Positions 37,756-48,578 of a stretch of 64,000 bases of DNA are shown here, one piece after another (the first letter of the stretch is position 1; each line of letters begins with the position of its first letter). Under the pieces are notes generated by a model, which saw only the letters and a program-made list of their open reading frames with translations, was not told the origin of the DNA and did not search any database. Source of the DNA: Hippopus hippopus (Eukaryota > Mollusca > Bivalvia > Cardiida > Cardiidae); contig OX328101.1 in the NCBI GenBank assembly GCA_946811185.2, forward strand, positions 32,286,122 through 32,350,121, read 5' to 3'. A program made the translations under genes and the position numbers.

Positions 37756-39114
37756 TACAAAACCACCACAAAACGCAGAAAAACATCAAATTGTCATCGG
37801 TTTAAGATTACATTAATATACAATTTGTACAAGAATTAAATCAGATTTACCATCTCTCTTCATTGTTTTCAAAAAGTAATTTGATCAATTCAAAATTTTC
37901 GAACAAGTAACTAGAAACCACATGAACCAAATTTCCTTCTCAAGCCTCATGAAATTTCTGAAGGACTAGTGGTCTTATTAATCTTCAGTGGAACTTACGT
38001 TTCATTATTTACAATAAACGAACGAACTGGTAAAAGTAACAAACTTTTCATAAAAAACTGTGTACAAAAAAAAAAATTGTTTCAACCAATTTACCATGTT
38101 GCATTTGCAATGCAACAGTTACATATACTCTATAGTGTGTTCCAAAAGTTGACAAATTTGCCGGTATTCAGAATTTCTCCAGGTGACGAACATTTCTAAA
38201 ATTTCATCACTAATGAAAATTGTCATTTTGATAGTTCATCAATTTTCTCGAAGAAATGTACTGCTTCAGGAAATTAATGGATGATCAATTTTGACAGATA
38301 AACACTCATTGTTACTGTATCCCTTTGACAGATGAACAAATATTCGTTTTTTGCTGAAAGTAACAAACCTCTCTAATTTTTTATAACTACTGAAAATTGT
38401 CGTTTGACAATTCGTCAATCTTCTTGAAGCAGTACTAATTTCTTTAAGAGAATAAAGAATTATCAATTTTGACAAGAAACACCCTTTCTTTTCCCGTATT
38501 TAACCCTTTGCCAGACAACAAAATTTTAGACTGGTCCAATTTGAAAGCAGTTACAAACGACAAATTTGATACCACCTAAATGATGAAATTGTATCACGAA
38601 GGGTAGAAAACGTTGTGGAAAAAGAAAATGTTGGTTACCAGCATGTTTTTCTTTTGCATCAATGTTTTCCAAAGCTTTCTCCTTTGCGGTTTGTTACAAC
38701 TCGGGATTGTGTGGTGATGGGTTAAACAACTGTCTCATATAATATACCATTCTTTTACTGAATGTAGAAAACTTTATCAGAAAAAGTTAAGTTGCTCACT
38801 ACGAGCATTTCACCTTTTTCGCCAAATATTCTTCTCTAGCAGGGACTCTCCATGAATGCTTTTAGGATTCTATTCATATCATAGGCATTAAGTTTAAACA
38901 TACGTTTTGTTTTCCCTGTTAGTAATGGTTCAGGAATCTTACAGATTATACCAGAAAACCCTATCCACAGTTTATCTTCAGTTTTAGGCCACTGAAAGAG
39001 ATTTTTTTAACTTTTCATGAAATTTACCTCGATCTCTTCATCCTCAATATCGACCTCTACAATTTGACCTATATGCCATTTTATGCTGTACTTGGCAGCA
39101 ACAAAATTTCCATA
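37756..39114. other. Noncoding; one M1 MITE
   Basis: No gene supported apart from the M1 element at 38500-38725. Confidence 0.4.
38500..38725. mobile_element. Palindromic MITE M1
   Basis: TTAACCCTTTGCCAGACAAC at the left and GTGTGGTGATGGGTTAA at the right, with the ACAAAATTTTAGACTGGTCC arm and a decayed central hairpin. Confidence 0.6.
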
Positions 39115-41325
39115 TTAAAAATGTTCTTCACTACTTTGGAAAGTTTCATTGACAGGTTCTGGTTCAGTATCATTGTTTAAATGTTCACCTTGCAATGGCG
39201 ACGTAAGTGTTTCTAACCGCCATTGAGGACAACTGTAATCTCCTACAATACACTGGTCACAGTAGCAGCTAACTTCACTCACCAAGATCGAATTATTTGA
39301 CTTGCCAACTATTGCATGTAGTTTCATTGTATCTCTGACAGCTTTTAACTCGGGGTATATGTCATATTTAGCTACGTTTTGGCATTTATCTGAAGGAATA
39401 AAAATCAATTGGACATTAGACATTGTGCAGGCTGACGACTGTGTCCATTGAAAAAATCCAAGTGCATTTTGAATTGTTATCTTGCCAGTCCTAACAGCTT
39501 TATCTGCAAGACGTTTGGTAATTTCTCCAAGGCCGTCACATGAGCCTTTCCCATGGCCGGCCTCGAAGAAATTCCAAACAACTTTCATCCCATACAAATT
39601 TTCATGGTTTGCTATGGTTTGGAAAATGAATTTGTTACGATACTGACTGGTAGGACTGTCTGTCCAGTAGTGAATTGTCTTAACGTCAGGAACGAGCGCT
39701 TTGACCTCAGGTGTGATAGACTTGATAAAGGCTTTTACAGTGGTTGAGTTATGACCGAACTCATCAGAAATTATTACAATACTTCGATGCTTAAGATTTG
39801 ATTCACCTTCTTTCCTGTAATAAATTACAAAAGGGTGAAGTGTGACTGCTGTTTATGACCAGTATGCTGATTGCACCTCATCCATACTTTTACACAAATA
39901 ATTCTCAGCAAAGTCTATGTGTATAATGACTTTATCTTTGCCGAGACTTTCTATCAACCTTTTAATTTCCTTATACCGACGTTTAACCCTTTTGACATGT
40001 GTGTCAAATTCATCAGCTTGCTTTTCAAAGATCTGAAGAAACTCCTGCTTTGGGAGATCACTTTCAACAATTTTCGTGACTACTTTTGTTCGACCCTTTT
40101 TTTTTCCACCGATACTCTCTTCCATTGACCATATTTGATGCTATCTGGTGCGATTGCAGTTACAGTTTCCTTATGCTTATCTTCCGAAATGAATGTTTCG
40201 GGATTCAAAGGGATGTTAAGCACACTTACTCGGAGTGCTTTAAGGCATAATGCCATGTTCTGATGCTTGGTAAATAGACAGCTATTTCTTGATGTAAATG
40301 ATGTGAGTTTAATGTAGGACGGTCTAATTCTAGAGAATGAAGTAAGGGAGAATTTTACATTTGGGTTTTCGCTCAAATGTTTTTGTGCAAATTTCTCAGG
40401 TAGTCATTCAGTGTTCTTGTTTGCTGGGTTTCTCCGCTGCATTTCACTTTATCTTTCTTATCTGGTCTCTGTCTAGAATTGTCATCTCTGCTTAAAAATT
40501 AAATTACCGACTCTTTGTTTCTTTCAATTTCTCTACTTCTTTTCACTTTGATTGCTGAGGTCAAAGAAAGTGTTTTTCTACTCGTACCAGTGTGTTGGCT
40601 TTCGGATTAATCTGTACTTCCTTATAAGCTTCTTTGAAAATGATCTGACGACCGAAAAAGGACGATCTCTTTTTGTAACTTTACCTGAATCTGTTTCATT
40701 CAACACTGTGTTTCCGAGGAGCAGTTTTTTTTTTTTTTACCATCAATGCTTGCTTTGTGTTCAGTCCTGCGTTAGTGAGTTGGTGTTTTGTTTTGGTTCT
40801 TGGAGACATATATGCACCTTTTGCTGACATTTCGGTATTTGATGCTTGACCACGTAATTTCAATTTCATTCTCTGTAGCCTACTGCTCTTAACTTTGTGT
40901 TGTACTTTCTCTTCAGCTCTAAATAGCTCTCTTTTAATTTCTTACACTCATTTCTCTTTTCATTTAGAGCATTTATCACTCTCATTCGTGCCCCAGCTCC
41001 GCGCTTTGGAAATGACATATTTACAATAGTAGGACCTGGTGTCATCTCAGATGTTGAGGCACTTTCATACCCACTAGTTCAGGTATATCTGAAAGTTCTG
41101 CATCAGCATGAATAAGCCGCTATTTAAGCCTATGCCTCTGAAGGTACTCTTTGTTCTTTAGATTCATTTCCTTTTCAGCTTCTCTTTGCACGATAGTTTG
41201 TCTGCTAGAACATAATTCTTTTGTCTTCTTTGTCTTGCCTTCAAAAGATATATCTCATATGCTTCTTTATTCTGTTTAAGGCGTTCTCTGTATTGGATTT
41301 CAGCTCGGGATTTTACCATCTTTGC
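39115..41325 (-). pseudogene. DDE-like transposase gene of an unassigned animal transposon, broken
   Basis: Three minus-strand pieces line up as one protein. An N-terminal basic segment starts MVKSRAEIQYRERLKQN (about 41322-41164). A middle piece (40376-39853) contains VIIHIDFAENY. A C-terminal piece (to 39115) contains IHYWTDSPTSQYRN and WNFFEAGHGKGSCDG. The D-x-AENY, W-T-D-S and GHGKG-CDG motifs look like a DDE-type catalytic core. I have met this family as unnamed proteins of invertebrates and fish but cannot assign a superfamily. Breaks: an in-frame TAA immediately after QSAYWS near 39853, a frame change around 40080-40125, and no continuous frame across about 40377-41163. Terminal repeats were not found. 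Most likely a dead transposon. Confidence 0.65.
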
Positions 41326-41361
41326 TCTGAAATAAATTAATGAAAGGTTCGTTACCAACAT

Positions 41362-42749
41362 ATGATTGATAGGAAAACACCAATTCCTAAAATTATCTGT
41401 AAAGTCTTAGATTCTTTCTCAATTTCCAATACATTTTAATTCGAGTTATTACATAAACTGGCTGCAATATACATAATTTGGAAAAAAGTCCAGCTTTATT
41501 CTAAGAAAACACCATGAGAAATATCTTACGAGAAACCAAGCAAGTAAAATGATACTTGTAACGAAATAAAAAAAAAAAAGGTATTATTAAAAGAGACGTC
41601 TGGGATAAACAAGAAACAAGTGGTAAAGACCTGGAAATCTGATTCGGCATCTTTGGTAACGAACCTTTTATCTACTCTAACCGCAAATTCAAATGATTAA
41701 AAGACAAAATTTGTATCTAGGTACATCTGTTATCGAATAATTAACAACTTTATTTCTCATTTATATACTTTGTATTAAAAACAAATAACCTACCAACAAG
41801 TTTTCCTTTTTAAGCGGGAGTCATGTTTATTGTAGAAACAGCATCGCCTTTACTTCCCAGAAATCAATGATAAAGTCCACGAAAATGATGACGTATTGTA
41901 TCATAATAACGTCACGTTCTATGGGGGATTTCCTAAAGTGCGCAGCTCTCATAATATGCATTTTTTTTTTTTCAAAAGGTAACTAACCTCTCATAAGAAA
42001 CCTTTTATGTTTGAGTTTTGACTCAATTCATTGTTGACAAAAGTAGGTTATCTGCAAACCATTCTCGGTCATATACTTCTGGGTTCTTAAAGAAGAATTT
42101 ATCATCTTCAAAGAAACGCAGTATCCTTAATTATTCAAAAAATTAAAGTAACAAACCTTTCCATTTGAAGTCGTGTCTACATACTTGCAAACTTAATCTT
42201 TAAAAATTATACTCAAGTCTTCGCACCAAGACTGAGACTTGCTATTCATATCTGAAAAATCAGTTAAGTTAATGAAATCAACCAGAACAAAAAGATATCA
42301 TGCATTGAATCGATGCATAGATCTATTTGCATACACTCTCGCTTGTAACTAACCTTTCTCCGATTTTGCGGACAAGCAAAATTACTTAAAAAAATGTACA
42401 AAATATACCGAGTTCATTCTTAGGAACAATCAACATGGCTTGGAAATACGTTCAAGAATTTACAGACTACGCCGTTACCCGATTTCTTCATAAAAATTCC
42501 GTAGCTAAACTTAAAGGGAGAGTTTATAGGTTTGCGACAGTAACGAAACTGTCATTTTATGGGTTGCACAATTTCAGGAAAAAAGTATTCATGCAACACT
42601 TTTGCATGATGTTTTTATAGTGTGTGGCTGGCACGTAGATAACATCAGATGCATCACTGCTAAAAAACTGATTATTTAATGTAAGCGCGACATTGAAATT
42701 CCTGAATTGCAACCTCTTATTGAATTTGACCGTAAAGATGTTCTCTATT
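41362..42749. other. Noncoding
   Basis: No gene or clear repeat recognised. A 61-codon open frame at 42435-42620 has no recognisable features. Confidence 0.35.
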
Positions 42750-43950
42750 AAAGTACGGTCAATATATATGAGGACCAAAGAGGCCCATAGAGAGGTCATA
42801 CAGGCTCAAAGAGGTTTTTTTTTTTTTCATTAGAGCACCATCGAGAGGTTTTTTATTAGAGTACCATCAACATATAGGCATGTTAAGACTCAAAAAAGTT
42901 TTTTTTTTTATAAGTTTTTTATAAGAAGGTATCATGGACGTATATAAAGCTTGTAGAGGCTTGAGGAGGTTTCTTACTGGAGAACTATCAACAAATATGA
43001 ACACTATGTAGGCTGAGAGACGGATTTCATTAGAGTACCATTTATTCATATGATGACCGTAGAGGCTCAAAGAGATTGTCAAAGGAGTTAATACAGACTT
43101 TAAGAGGTTTCCTTTAAGATAGTACAAACAACATGCATGAAAACCATGGAGACTTAAAGAGCTTTTTTATAATAGTTTCTTCAACATAAGTGAAGGCCAT
43201 AAGGACTCAAAAAGGGTTTATTTAGTACCATCAACATATCTGAAGACTGTTAAGACTCAAAAGTTTATTGAAAGAGTACTGTCAAAAATTCCAAGACCAA
43301 AAAGACCAAAAGAGGTTTTCTACTGGAATACCATCAATATATATAAAGATAAGAGAGGCTCAAAGATATTCTTCATTGGAGTATCCACAACATAGTTGAA
43401 GACCCAAGAGGCCTAAAGAGGTTTTCTATTAAAATACTATCAACATAATTATATGAAAATAATTTAGGCTCAAGATACTTTTGTTATTACAGTACCTTAC
43501 ACATGTATGAAGTCCATAAGGACTCCAAGGGATTGTCTATTAGAGTACCATCAACATAATATCATACAAAGGCAAAAGAGACTAAAAGATACTTCCTGAT
43601 AGAGAACCATCAACATGTATGATGGCTGTAAGGATTTAAATATATTTTCTCTGAGAGAATCATCAATGACGATAAGAGAGGCTTAATTTCATTTTTCATA
43701 TATAAGAGTACTGTTATATATATGTGAAAACCACAGAGGCTTAAAGAAGTTTCTTTAAGATCACGTGTACCAATAACATATATGAGCATAGATGCCCAAA
43801 TAACTTTTCTATTGGAGTTACATAAACATGTATGAAGATGGTAGAGACTCAAAGAGGTTATTACAAGAACACGTGTACCATTGATATACGGGAAGAACAT
43901 GTGGGCTCAAACAGATTTTGCTTTAGAGTACCATCAAGATATGTGGAACA
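42750..43950. repeat. Degenerate satellite, about 55-65 bp period
   Basis: Roughly twenty divergent units built on GAGGCTCAAAGAGGTTTT, ATTAGAGTACCATCAACAT and ATGAAGACC. Units vary in length and carry many substitutions, so the array is old. It ends about 220 bases before the Polinton target site; relatives lie at 34015-34265 and 63320-63640. Confidence 0.7.
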
Positions 43951-44167
43951 AATATCTAATAATTCGAATGACGACCTATATTCTATATCTTGAAATCCAA
44001 AAGGAAGAAATTCACGGTCACATTTTCACATTGCATGTAAAAAGGAGAAGTGGAAAAAACCCTTCAGTTTTTATAGATCTATATAGTTCCATGGAACGCT
44101 CCTGTCTTTACCGCTACCCGAGCGCTACTGCAGCAACATCTGATCATTCTCAGTCCTGATTCACATC

Positions 44168-44173
44168 ATTATT
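44168..44173. repeat. Polinton target-site duplication, left (ATTATT)
   Basis: ATTATT abuts the element's first base (AGTAGTAATTATGG). The same six bases follow its last base at 61707-61712. Six base pairs is the usual Polinton/Maverick duplication length. Confidence 0.9.
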
Positions 44174-45235
44174 AGTAGTAATTATGGCACTATGCAGGTC
44201 AAATTGCCTGCGGCACTATAGGGGCCAGGCCTTTGTCTTTGACAGTTCAGACTATTGTTAGAGGCCTTTGTCTGTTGGAGGTCAGACTGTCTGTGGCAAT
44301 ATGACGTAATCTTGCATACCTTTTGTCTGGCTTTCGTTGCCTCCCACCTGCCGAGGCTAGATGACAATTCCAAGCGTGTTTTGGCGCGTTTTGACCGATC
44401 AGGCCGGCGCCCGATTGTATAGAACCGAAAATTCAGCCAAAGCATTCGCCATTGAAAATGCATGAGAACTTTCTCTCAAAGAGGTTGCTCTACTAAAAAT
44501 GCTTTTGTCTGTGAACGCTTTTACCCCCCTTACCATTCAAAGTCTAGGTTTTGTATTGACTTTAATGAATAAAATCGTATGGTGTTTAACGCCGTTTTCA
44601 ACATTTTTGTTGCACTTAAGTCGCTGCGGCCAGTGCACCTATACATGCTTTCCAGCAGTATCTTTTACCAGGGCATCATTTTCTTTCCAAGTCACTGACT
44701 GCTGTCTCACATAACCATTATTACGGTCAGCTGTGGTAGAGAAATAAATGGTTTCACAATTTTCAGTCCTCGACCTAGCCAGGGATCGAAGCCACGACCC
44801 ATCTCAAGTCCTGCACGCTAGCTATTTAAGAGCTCAGCTTTTAGGTCCTCGCTTCTACATGGAAAAGTTTGCGAAAAACTTACTACGATCCCCAAATAGC
44901 GGTGGCATAATATAAAATTCCCTGTTGGTTTGATCATTAGCTTTCTTAGAAATTCTGATTTTTTTTTTTTATAATTCATGAGACCTTTCGATACTCTCCT
45001 GACAGAGTCGCATATCAAAATGATTTAATGTTTGAGAAATGTCGACACTCTTCCACGTGATGTCTGGCGCGATTGTATAATATCGTCTGCAAAAATTCAG
45101 ACAAAGCATTCGCCTCTTATTAAAAATGCATGAGAAAATGTCGATATTCTTACAAAATAGGTCGCTTTCCGCTGATTAAAATGCGTGATGTCTGGCGCGA
45201 TTGTATAATATCGTCTGCAAAAATTCAGACAAAGC
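44174..45235 (+). repeat. Polinton left terminal inverted repeat
   Basis: 1,062 bp pairing with 60644-61706 in inverse orientation. The differences I noticed are one substitution (45118, T versus C in the equivalent right-hand position) and a one-base change in a homopolymer (12 T at about 44959-44970 versus 13 A on the right). Short open frames inside are mirrored in the right copy and are not convincing genes. Confidence 0.92.
44572..44850 (-). mobile_element. SINE copy inside the left TIR
   Basis: Reading the minus strand, a box-B-like GGCTTCGATCCCTGG head is followed by a body with GCAGTCAGTGACTTGGAAAG and the 3' motif TTGAAAACGGCGTTAAACAC. This is the SINE family of 62606-62931. Its mirror image is in the right TIR at 61030-61310. 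Confidence 0.75.
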
Positions 45236-45391
45236 ATTCGCCTCTCATTAAAAATGCATGAGAAAATGTCGATATTCTTACAAAATAGGTCGCTTTCCGC
45301 TGATTAAAATGCGTGATGTCTGGCGCGATTGTATAGAATCGTCTGCAGAAATTCAGACAAAGCATTCGCCTCTCATTAAAAATGCATGGAA
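45056..45391 (+). repeat. 128-bp tandem repeat at the inner edge of the left TIR
   Basis: CGTGATGTCTGGCGCGATTG starts at 45056, 45184 and 45312, exactly 128 bp apart; the third copy is partial and diverges near 45391. The right TIR contains only about 1.7 units, and the TIR boundary falls within the second left unit. Confidence 0.9.
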
Positions 45392-46196
45392 TTTATAAAC
45401 ACTTTATCAAACGCTTTTGTCTGTTAACTATATAAAAGGCAAACGTTTTGTAGATGAATGTACATTTTCGGAGGAATGTGAGAGTCTGTTATGTGATAGT
45501 TATTTTCAAAATGAACATTTTAATATCAGATCATACTTATGAAAAGCATTTGTATAACATATCCTATACAGGAGTTTCTTTTTTTTCAGTAAAACTGTCT
45601 TGCTTAATGCAGTTCAGCTGTGTTTGGATTCTCCTGACAGGCAATATACTGTTGGAAGAAGAGTATATTTTCTAAAGCAATTTAGTTTTTACATAGGGGT
45701 TCTAGGTATCAATAAACAATTAAGTAATAAAGTAAAAGTTGTGTGCGTTAGAAATGGCACAAAGTTTATTGTTGTAACAGCGTTTCCAGATCATTGATGT
45801 TGGAACCTCGATTATAGAAAGGTAAGTCCGTTTTACTTCACTTGTTTGTAAACGCTTATAACTCGTTACCATACAAACCCTGGTTTTTACGGTAGTGAGG
45901 TAAAAGACTGAAAATTTAACCGGAACGGGGAGAAAATGAAAGCGTACAGGGGGAAAAGAAGAAAGGTTCTCAATGTGCACAATGAAAATCTGCAGTAAAT
46001 ATGATAGTAAAATATGAATCGACCTACCTTTAAAGCGTTGTAATCTATTCCTTTTTACAATATAAAAACATATACACAGTTTTCCCGACACACACCCACA
46101 CAAACACACATAAACACTATTTTAGCGAATTACAGGATTTTCTTTTTACATACATACATGTATTAACACAATTTCACATTTTGACCTACACTTGAA
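45392..46196. other. Polinton left subterminal region, no supported gene
   Basis: Small open frames at 45454-45675 and 45720-46109 show no recognisable features. Sequence up to about 46196 is the 3' flank of the metallopeptidase gene. Confidence 0.4.
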
Positions 46197-46835
46197 TTAT
46201 TGTATATTTGATCCCGTGATTGAAACCACGGGCATTTCTTTTGATCTATTTGTGACAAATAAGTTTGCAGCAGCCATGAGACATGCGGTTGTTGTGAACC
46301 AAAAATTGTTATGTCCATTCCCAATTGGCAATATTGCATGTCCCATCTCGTGTATAATTGTTCCGGCACACTGTCTTTTTGAGTTCATATTGCCACAAAA
46401 AATGTGTATTTCATTAAATTCAGGACCAGCATACTTTGTGAAGCCATTATCATTCGAATCTTTTTCAGGGTGTAAATAAATGTGTAATTGTTTTTTATCT
46501 GTACTTCTTGTATGTAGACAGAACATTAATTGAGCTATAAGTTCTTTGCTATATTTTACAAACGCATCATAGGAGTTCTGTTCAATTAAAGCATCGAAAA
46601 AAGAATTAACCCTACAGATCATTACTTGGCATCGTTTATCAGTGAACTTGGGTGGTTGGTAGGTGATGTCTTCTTTCACCCATTGTGACCCTGAAAAGTG
46701 AAATAAAGAGACTCGCATCTCTTTGCACTTGAATGGTCCTATCCCTGTTGTTAAAAGAAAACGTAAAGCTTCTATAAGGTTAATGTCTATCGCATGAAAC
46801 ATAACTATAAATTCCAGTAAATTTAGAATATCCAT
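46197..46835 (-). CDS. Putative zinc metallopeptidase (HExxH), Polinton accessory gene
   Basis: 212 residues. The motif HEMGH at 162-166 is followed by a further His at 175 (HEMGHAILPIGNGH), giving HExxH-x8-H, the signature of a zinc-dependent protease with a third histidine ligand. The preceding segment (EIHIFCGNMNSKRQCAGTI) is reminiscent of M35/aspzincin-like enzymes, but their Asp ligand motif is not evident, so family assignment is open. A hydrophobic stretch (about 177-193) follows the site. No signal peptide is clear. It lies alone at the left end, divergent from polymerase B across the 226-bp array. The start could be residue 1 or Met11. Polintons normally carry an adenain-like cysteine protease for capsid maturation; none is visible here, so this enzyme might take that role (inference). 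Confidence 0.65.
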   Translation of the reverse strand: MDILNLLEFIVMFHAIDINLIEALRFLLTTGIGPFKCKEMRVSLFHFSGSQWVKEDITYQPPKFTDKRCQVMICRVNSFFDALIEQNSYDAFVKYSKELIAQLMFCLHTRSTDKKQLHIYLHPEKDSNDNGFTKYAGPEFNEIHIFCGNMNSKRQCAGTIIHEMGHAILPIGNGHNNFWFTTTACLMAAANLFVTNRSKEMPVVSITGSNIQ

Positions 46836-47179
46836 CCTTCAGTTTCAGTAAAAAGAAGAGGTGCCCAAAATTGAAATAAATATGCTGAAACAAACTTCGT
46901 CAATTTTTCTTTTCGAAATCCTCGATTTAACAATGTGCTACTTTTGTGCAACCAGACACTGTTTGATATTAAATCTAAAGTGACTTTTCCGTTTTGAAAA
47001 ATTTAAAACATCTGCAGAAAAACACCTGGCTTTTAATTTTTGCATATATATGAACGTGTAAGTCTAATTTGTAACAATTGTTTACCTAACGTTACAAATT
47101 GCAATCAAGTTTTGAGTGATAAAATCTTTTTGAATTTACGCCGAACGTCGATTTTCAACTTTTATCTCTATATGAGATA
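46836..47179. other. Spacer upstream of the metallopeptidase gene
   Basis: Noncoding; probable promoter side of the minus-strand metallopeptidase gene. No strong TATA box is seen on the minus strand. Confidence 0.35.
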
Positions 47180-48460
47180 ATTTGTCAGATAAAATGTCAT
47201 TGAGCATGTTCTTATCATCTATGATCAAATTCTAACATGAATTTCATTTAAAAAGCGAGAAAAACATCCATTTTTTGACCAAAGAAATGACTTTAGCGGA
47301 TGCCTTTTACCCCGATTTCATATATTGCATTCCATACAAGTGTTGCTGTATGTCATTTTAAATTAAGAAAAAAAAAAAAAAATTAGGTATAAAGGTATTA
47401 GAGATCACTTGTCAGATAAAGTGTCATTGAGCCTGTTCTTATCATCTATGATCAAATTCGAAAGTGAATTTCGTTTAAAACACGACAAAATCCATTTTCT
47501 GACTACAGAAATGACTTCAGCGGGTGTCTTTTACCCCGATTTCATATATTACATTACATACTGCTGTCGCTATATTTCATTTTAAATCAAGAAATAAAAA
47601 AATTCAAATTAGGTATAAAGGTATTGGAGATCACTTGTCAGATAAAATGTCATTGAGCCTGTTCTTATCATCTATGATCAAATTCGAAAGTAAATTTCGT
47701 TTAAAACACGACAAAATCCATTTTCTGACTACAGAAATGACTTCAGCTGATTTCTTTTACCCCGATTCCATATATTACATTACATACTGCTGTCGCTATA
47801 TTTCATTTTAAATCAAGAAATAAAAATTTTCAAATTAAGTATAAAGGTATTGGAGATCACTTGTCAGATAAAATGTCATTGAGCCTGTTCTTATCATCTA
47901 TGATCAAATTCGAAAGTGAATTTCGTTTAAAACACGACAAAATCCATTTTCTGACTACAGAAATGACTTCAGCGGGTGCCTTTTACCCCGATTTCATATA
48001 TTACATTACATACTGCTGTCGCTATATTTCATTTTAAATCAAGAAATAAAAATTTTCAAATTAGGTATAAAGGTATTGGAGATCACTTGTTAGATAAAAT
48101 GTCATTGAGCCTGTTCTTATCATCTATGATCAAATTCGAAAGTAAATTTCGTTTAAAACACGACAAAATCCATTTTCTGACTACAGAAATGACTTCAGCG
48201 GATGTCTTTTACCCCGATTTCATATATTACATTACATACTACTGTCGCTATATTTCATTTTAAATCAAGAAATAAAAATTTTCAAATTAGGTATGAAGGT
48301 ATTGGAGATAACTTGTTAGATAAAATGTCATTGAGGCTGTTCTTATCATCTATGATCAAATTCGAAAGTAAATTTCACTTAAAACACGATAAAATCCATT
48401 TTCTGACTAAAGAAATGACTTCAGCGGGTGCCTTTTACCCCGATTTCATATATTGTATGC
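47180..48460 (+). repeat. 226-bp tandem array between the divergent metallopeptidase and PolB genes
   Basis: TTAGGTATAAAGG (variant TTAAGTATAAAGG) recurs at 47383, 47609, 47835, 48061 and 48287, a period of exactly 226, with an earlier degenerate unit from about 47180. Because 226 is not a multiple of three, the short + strand open frames restart each unit and are artefacts. The array occupies the intergenic region directly upstream of the polymerase promoter. Confidence 0.9.
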
Positions 48461-48518
48461 CTGTATTAAATTAGTATATCTAAAAATAGCTCTTTCTCAA
48501 AACGAGGCTAATGGAGAG

Positions 48519-48526
48519 TATATAAG
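48519..48526 (+). promoter_or_regulatory. TATA box of the polymerase gene
   Basis: TATATAAG sits about 53 bases before the ATG at 48579 and just after the 226-bp array. Transcription would start near 48550. Confidence 0.6.
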
Positions 48527-48578
48527 AAGACACACTCGGTAACATACCTATTCTGTTTTCAGATTTCAATCGAGCAAC

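Noticed and set aside
44182..44714. Open frames of 93 and 71 codons mirrored in the right TIR
   Set aside because: Identical at both ends only because they lie in the inverted repeats; one overlaps the SINE copy; no protein features.
47524..48474. Three similar 90-95-codon plus-strand open frames
   Set aside because: They repeat with the 226-bp array, whose period is not a multiple of three; no start context or conservation, so artefacts of the tandem repeat.
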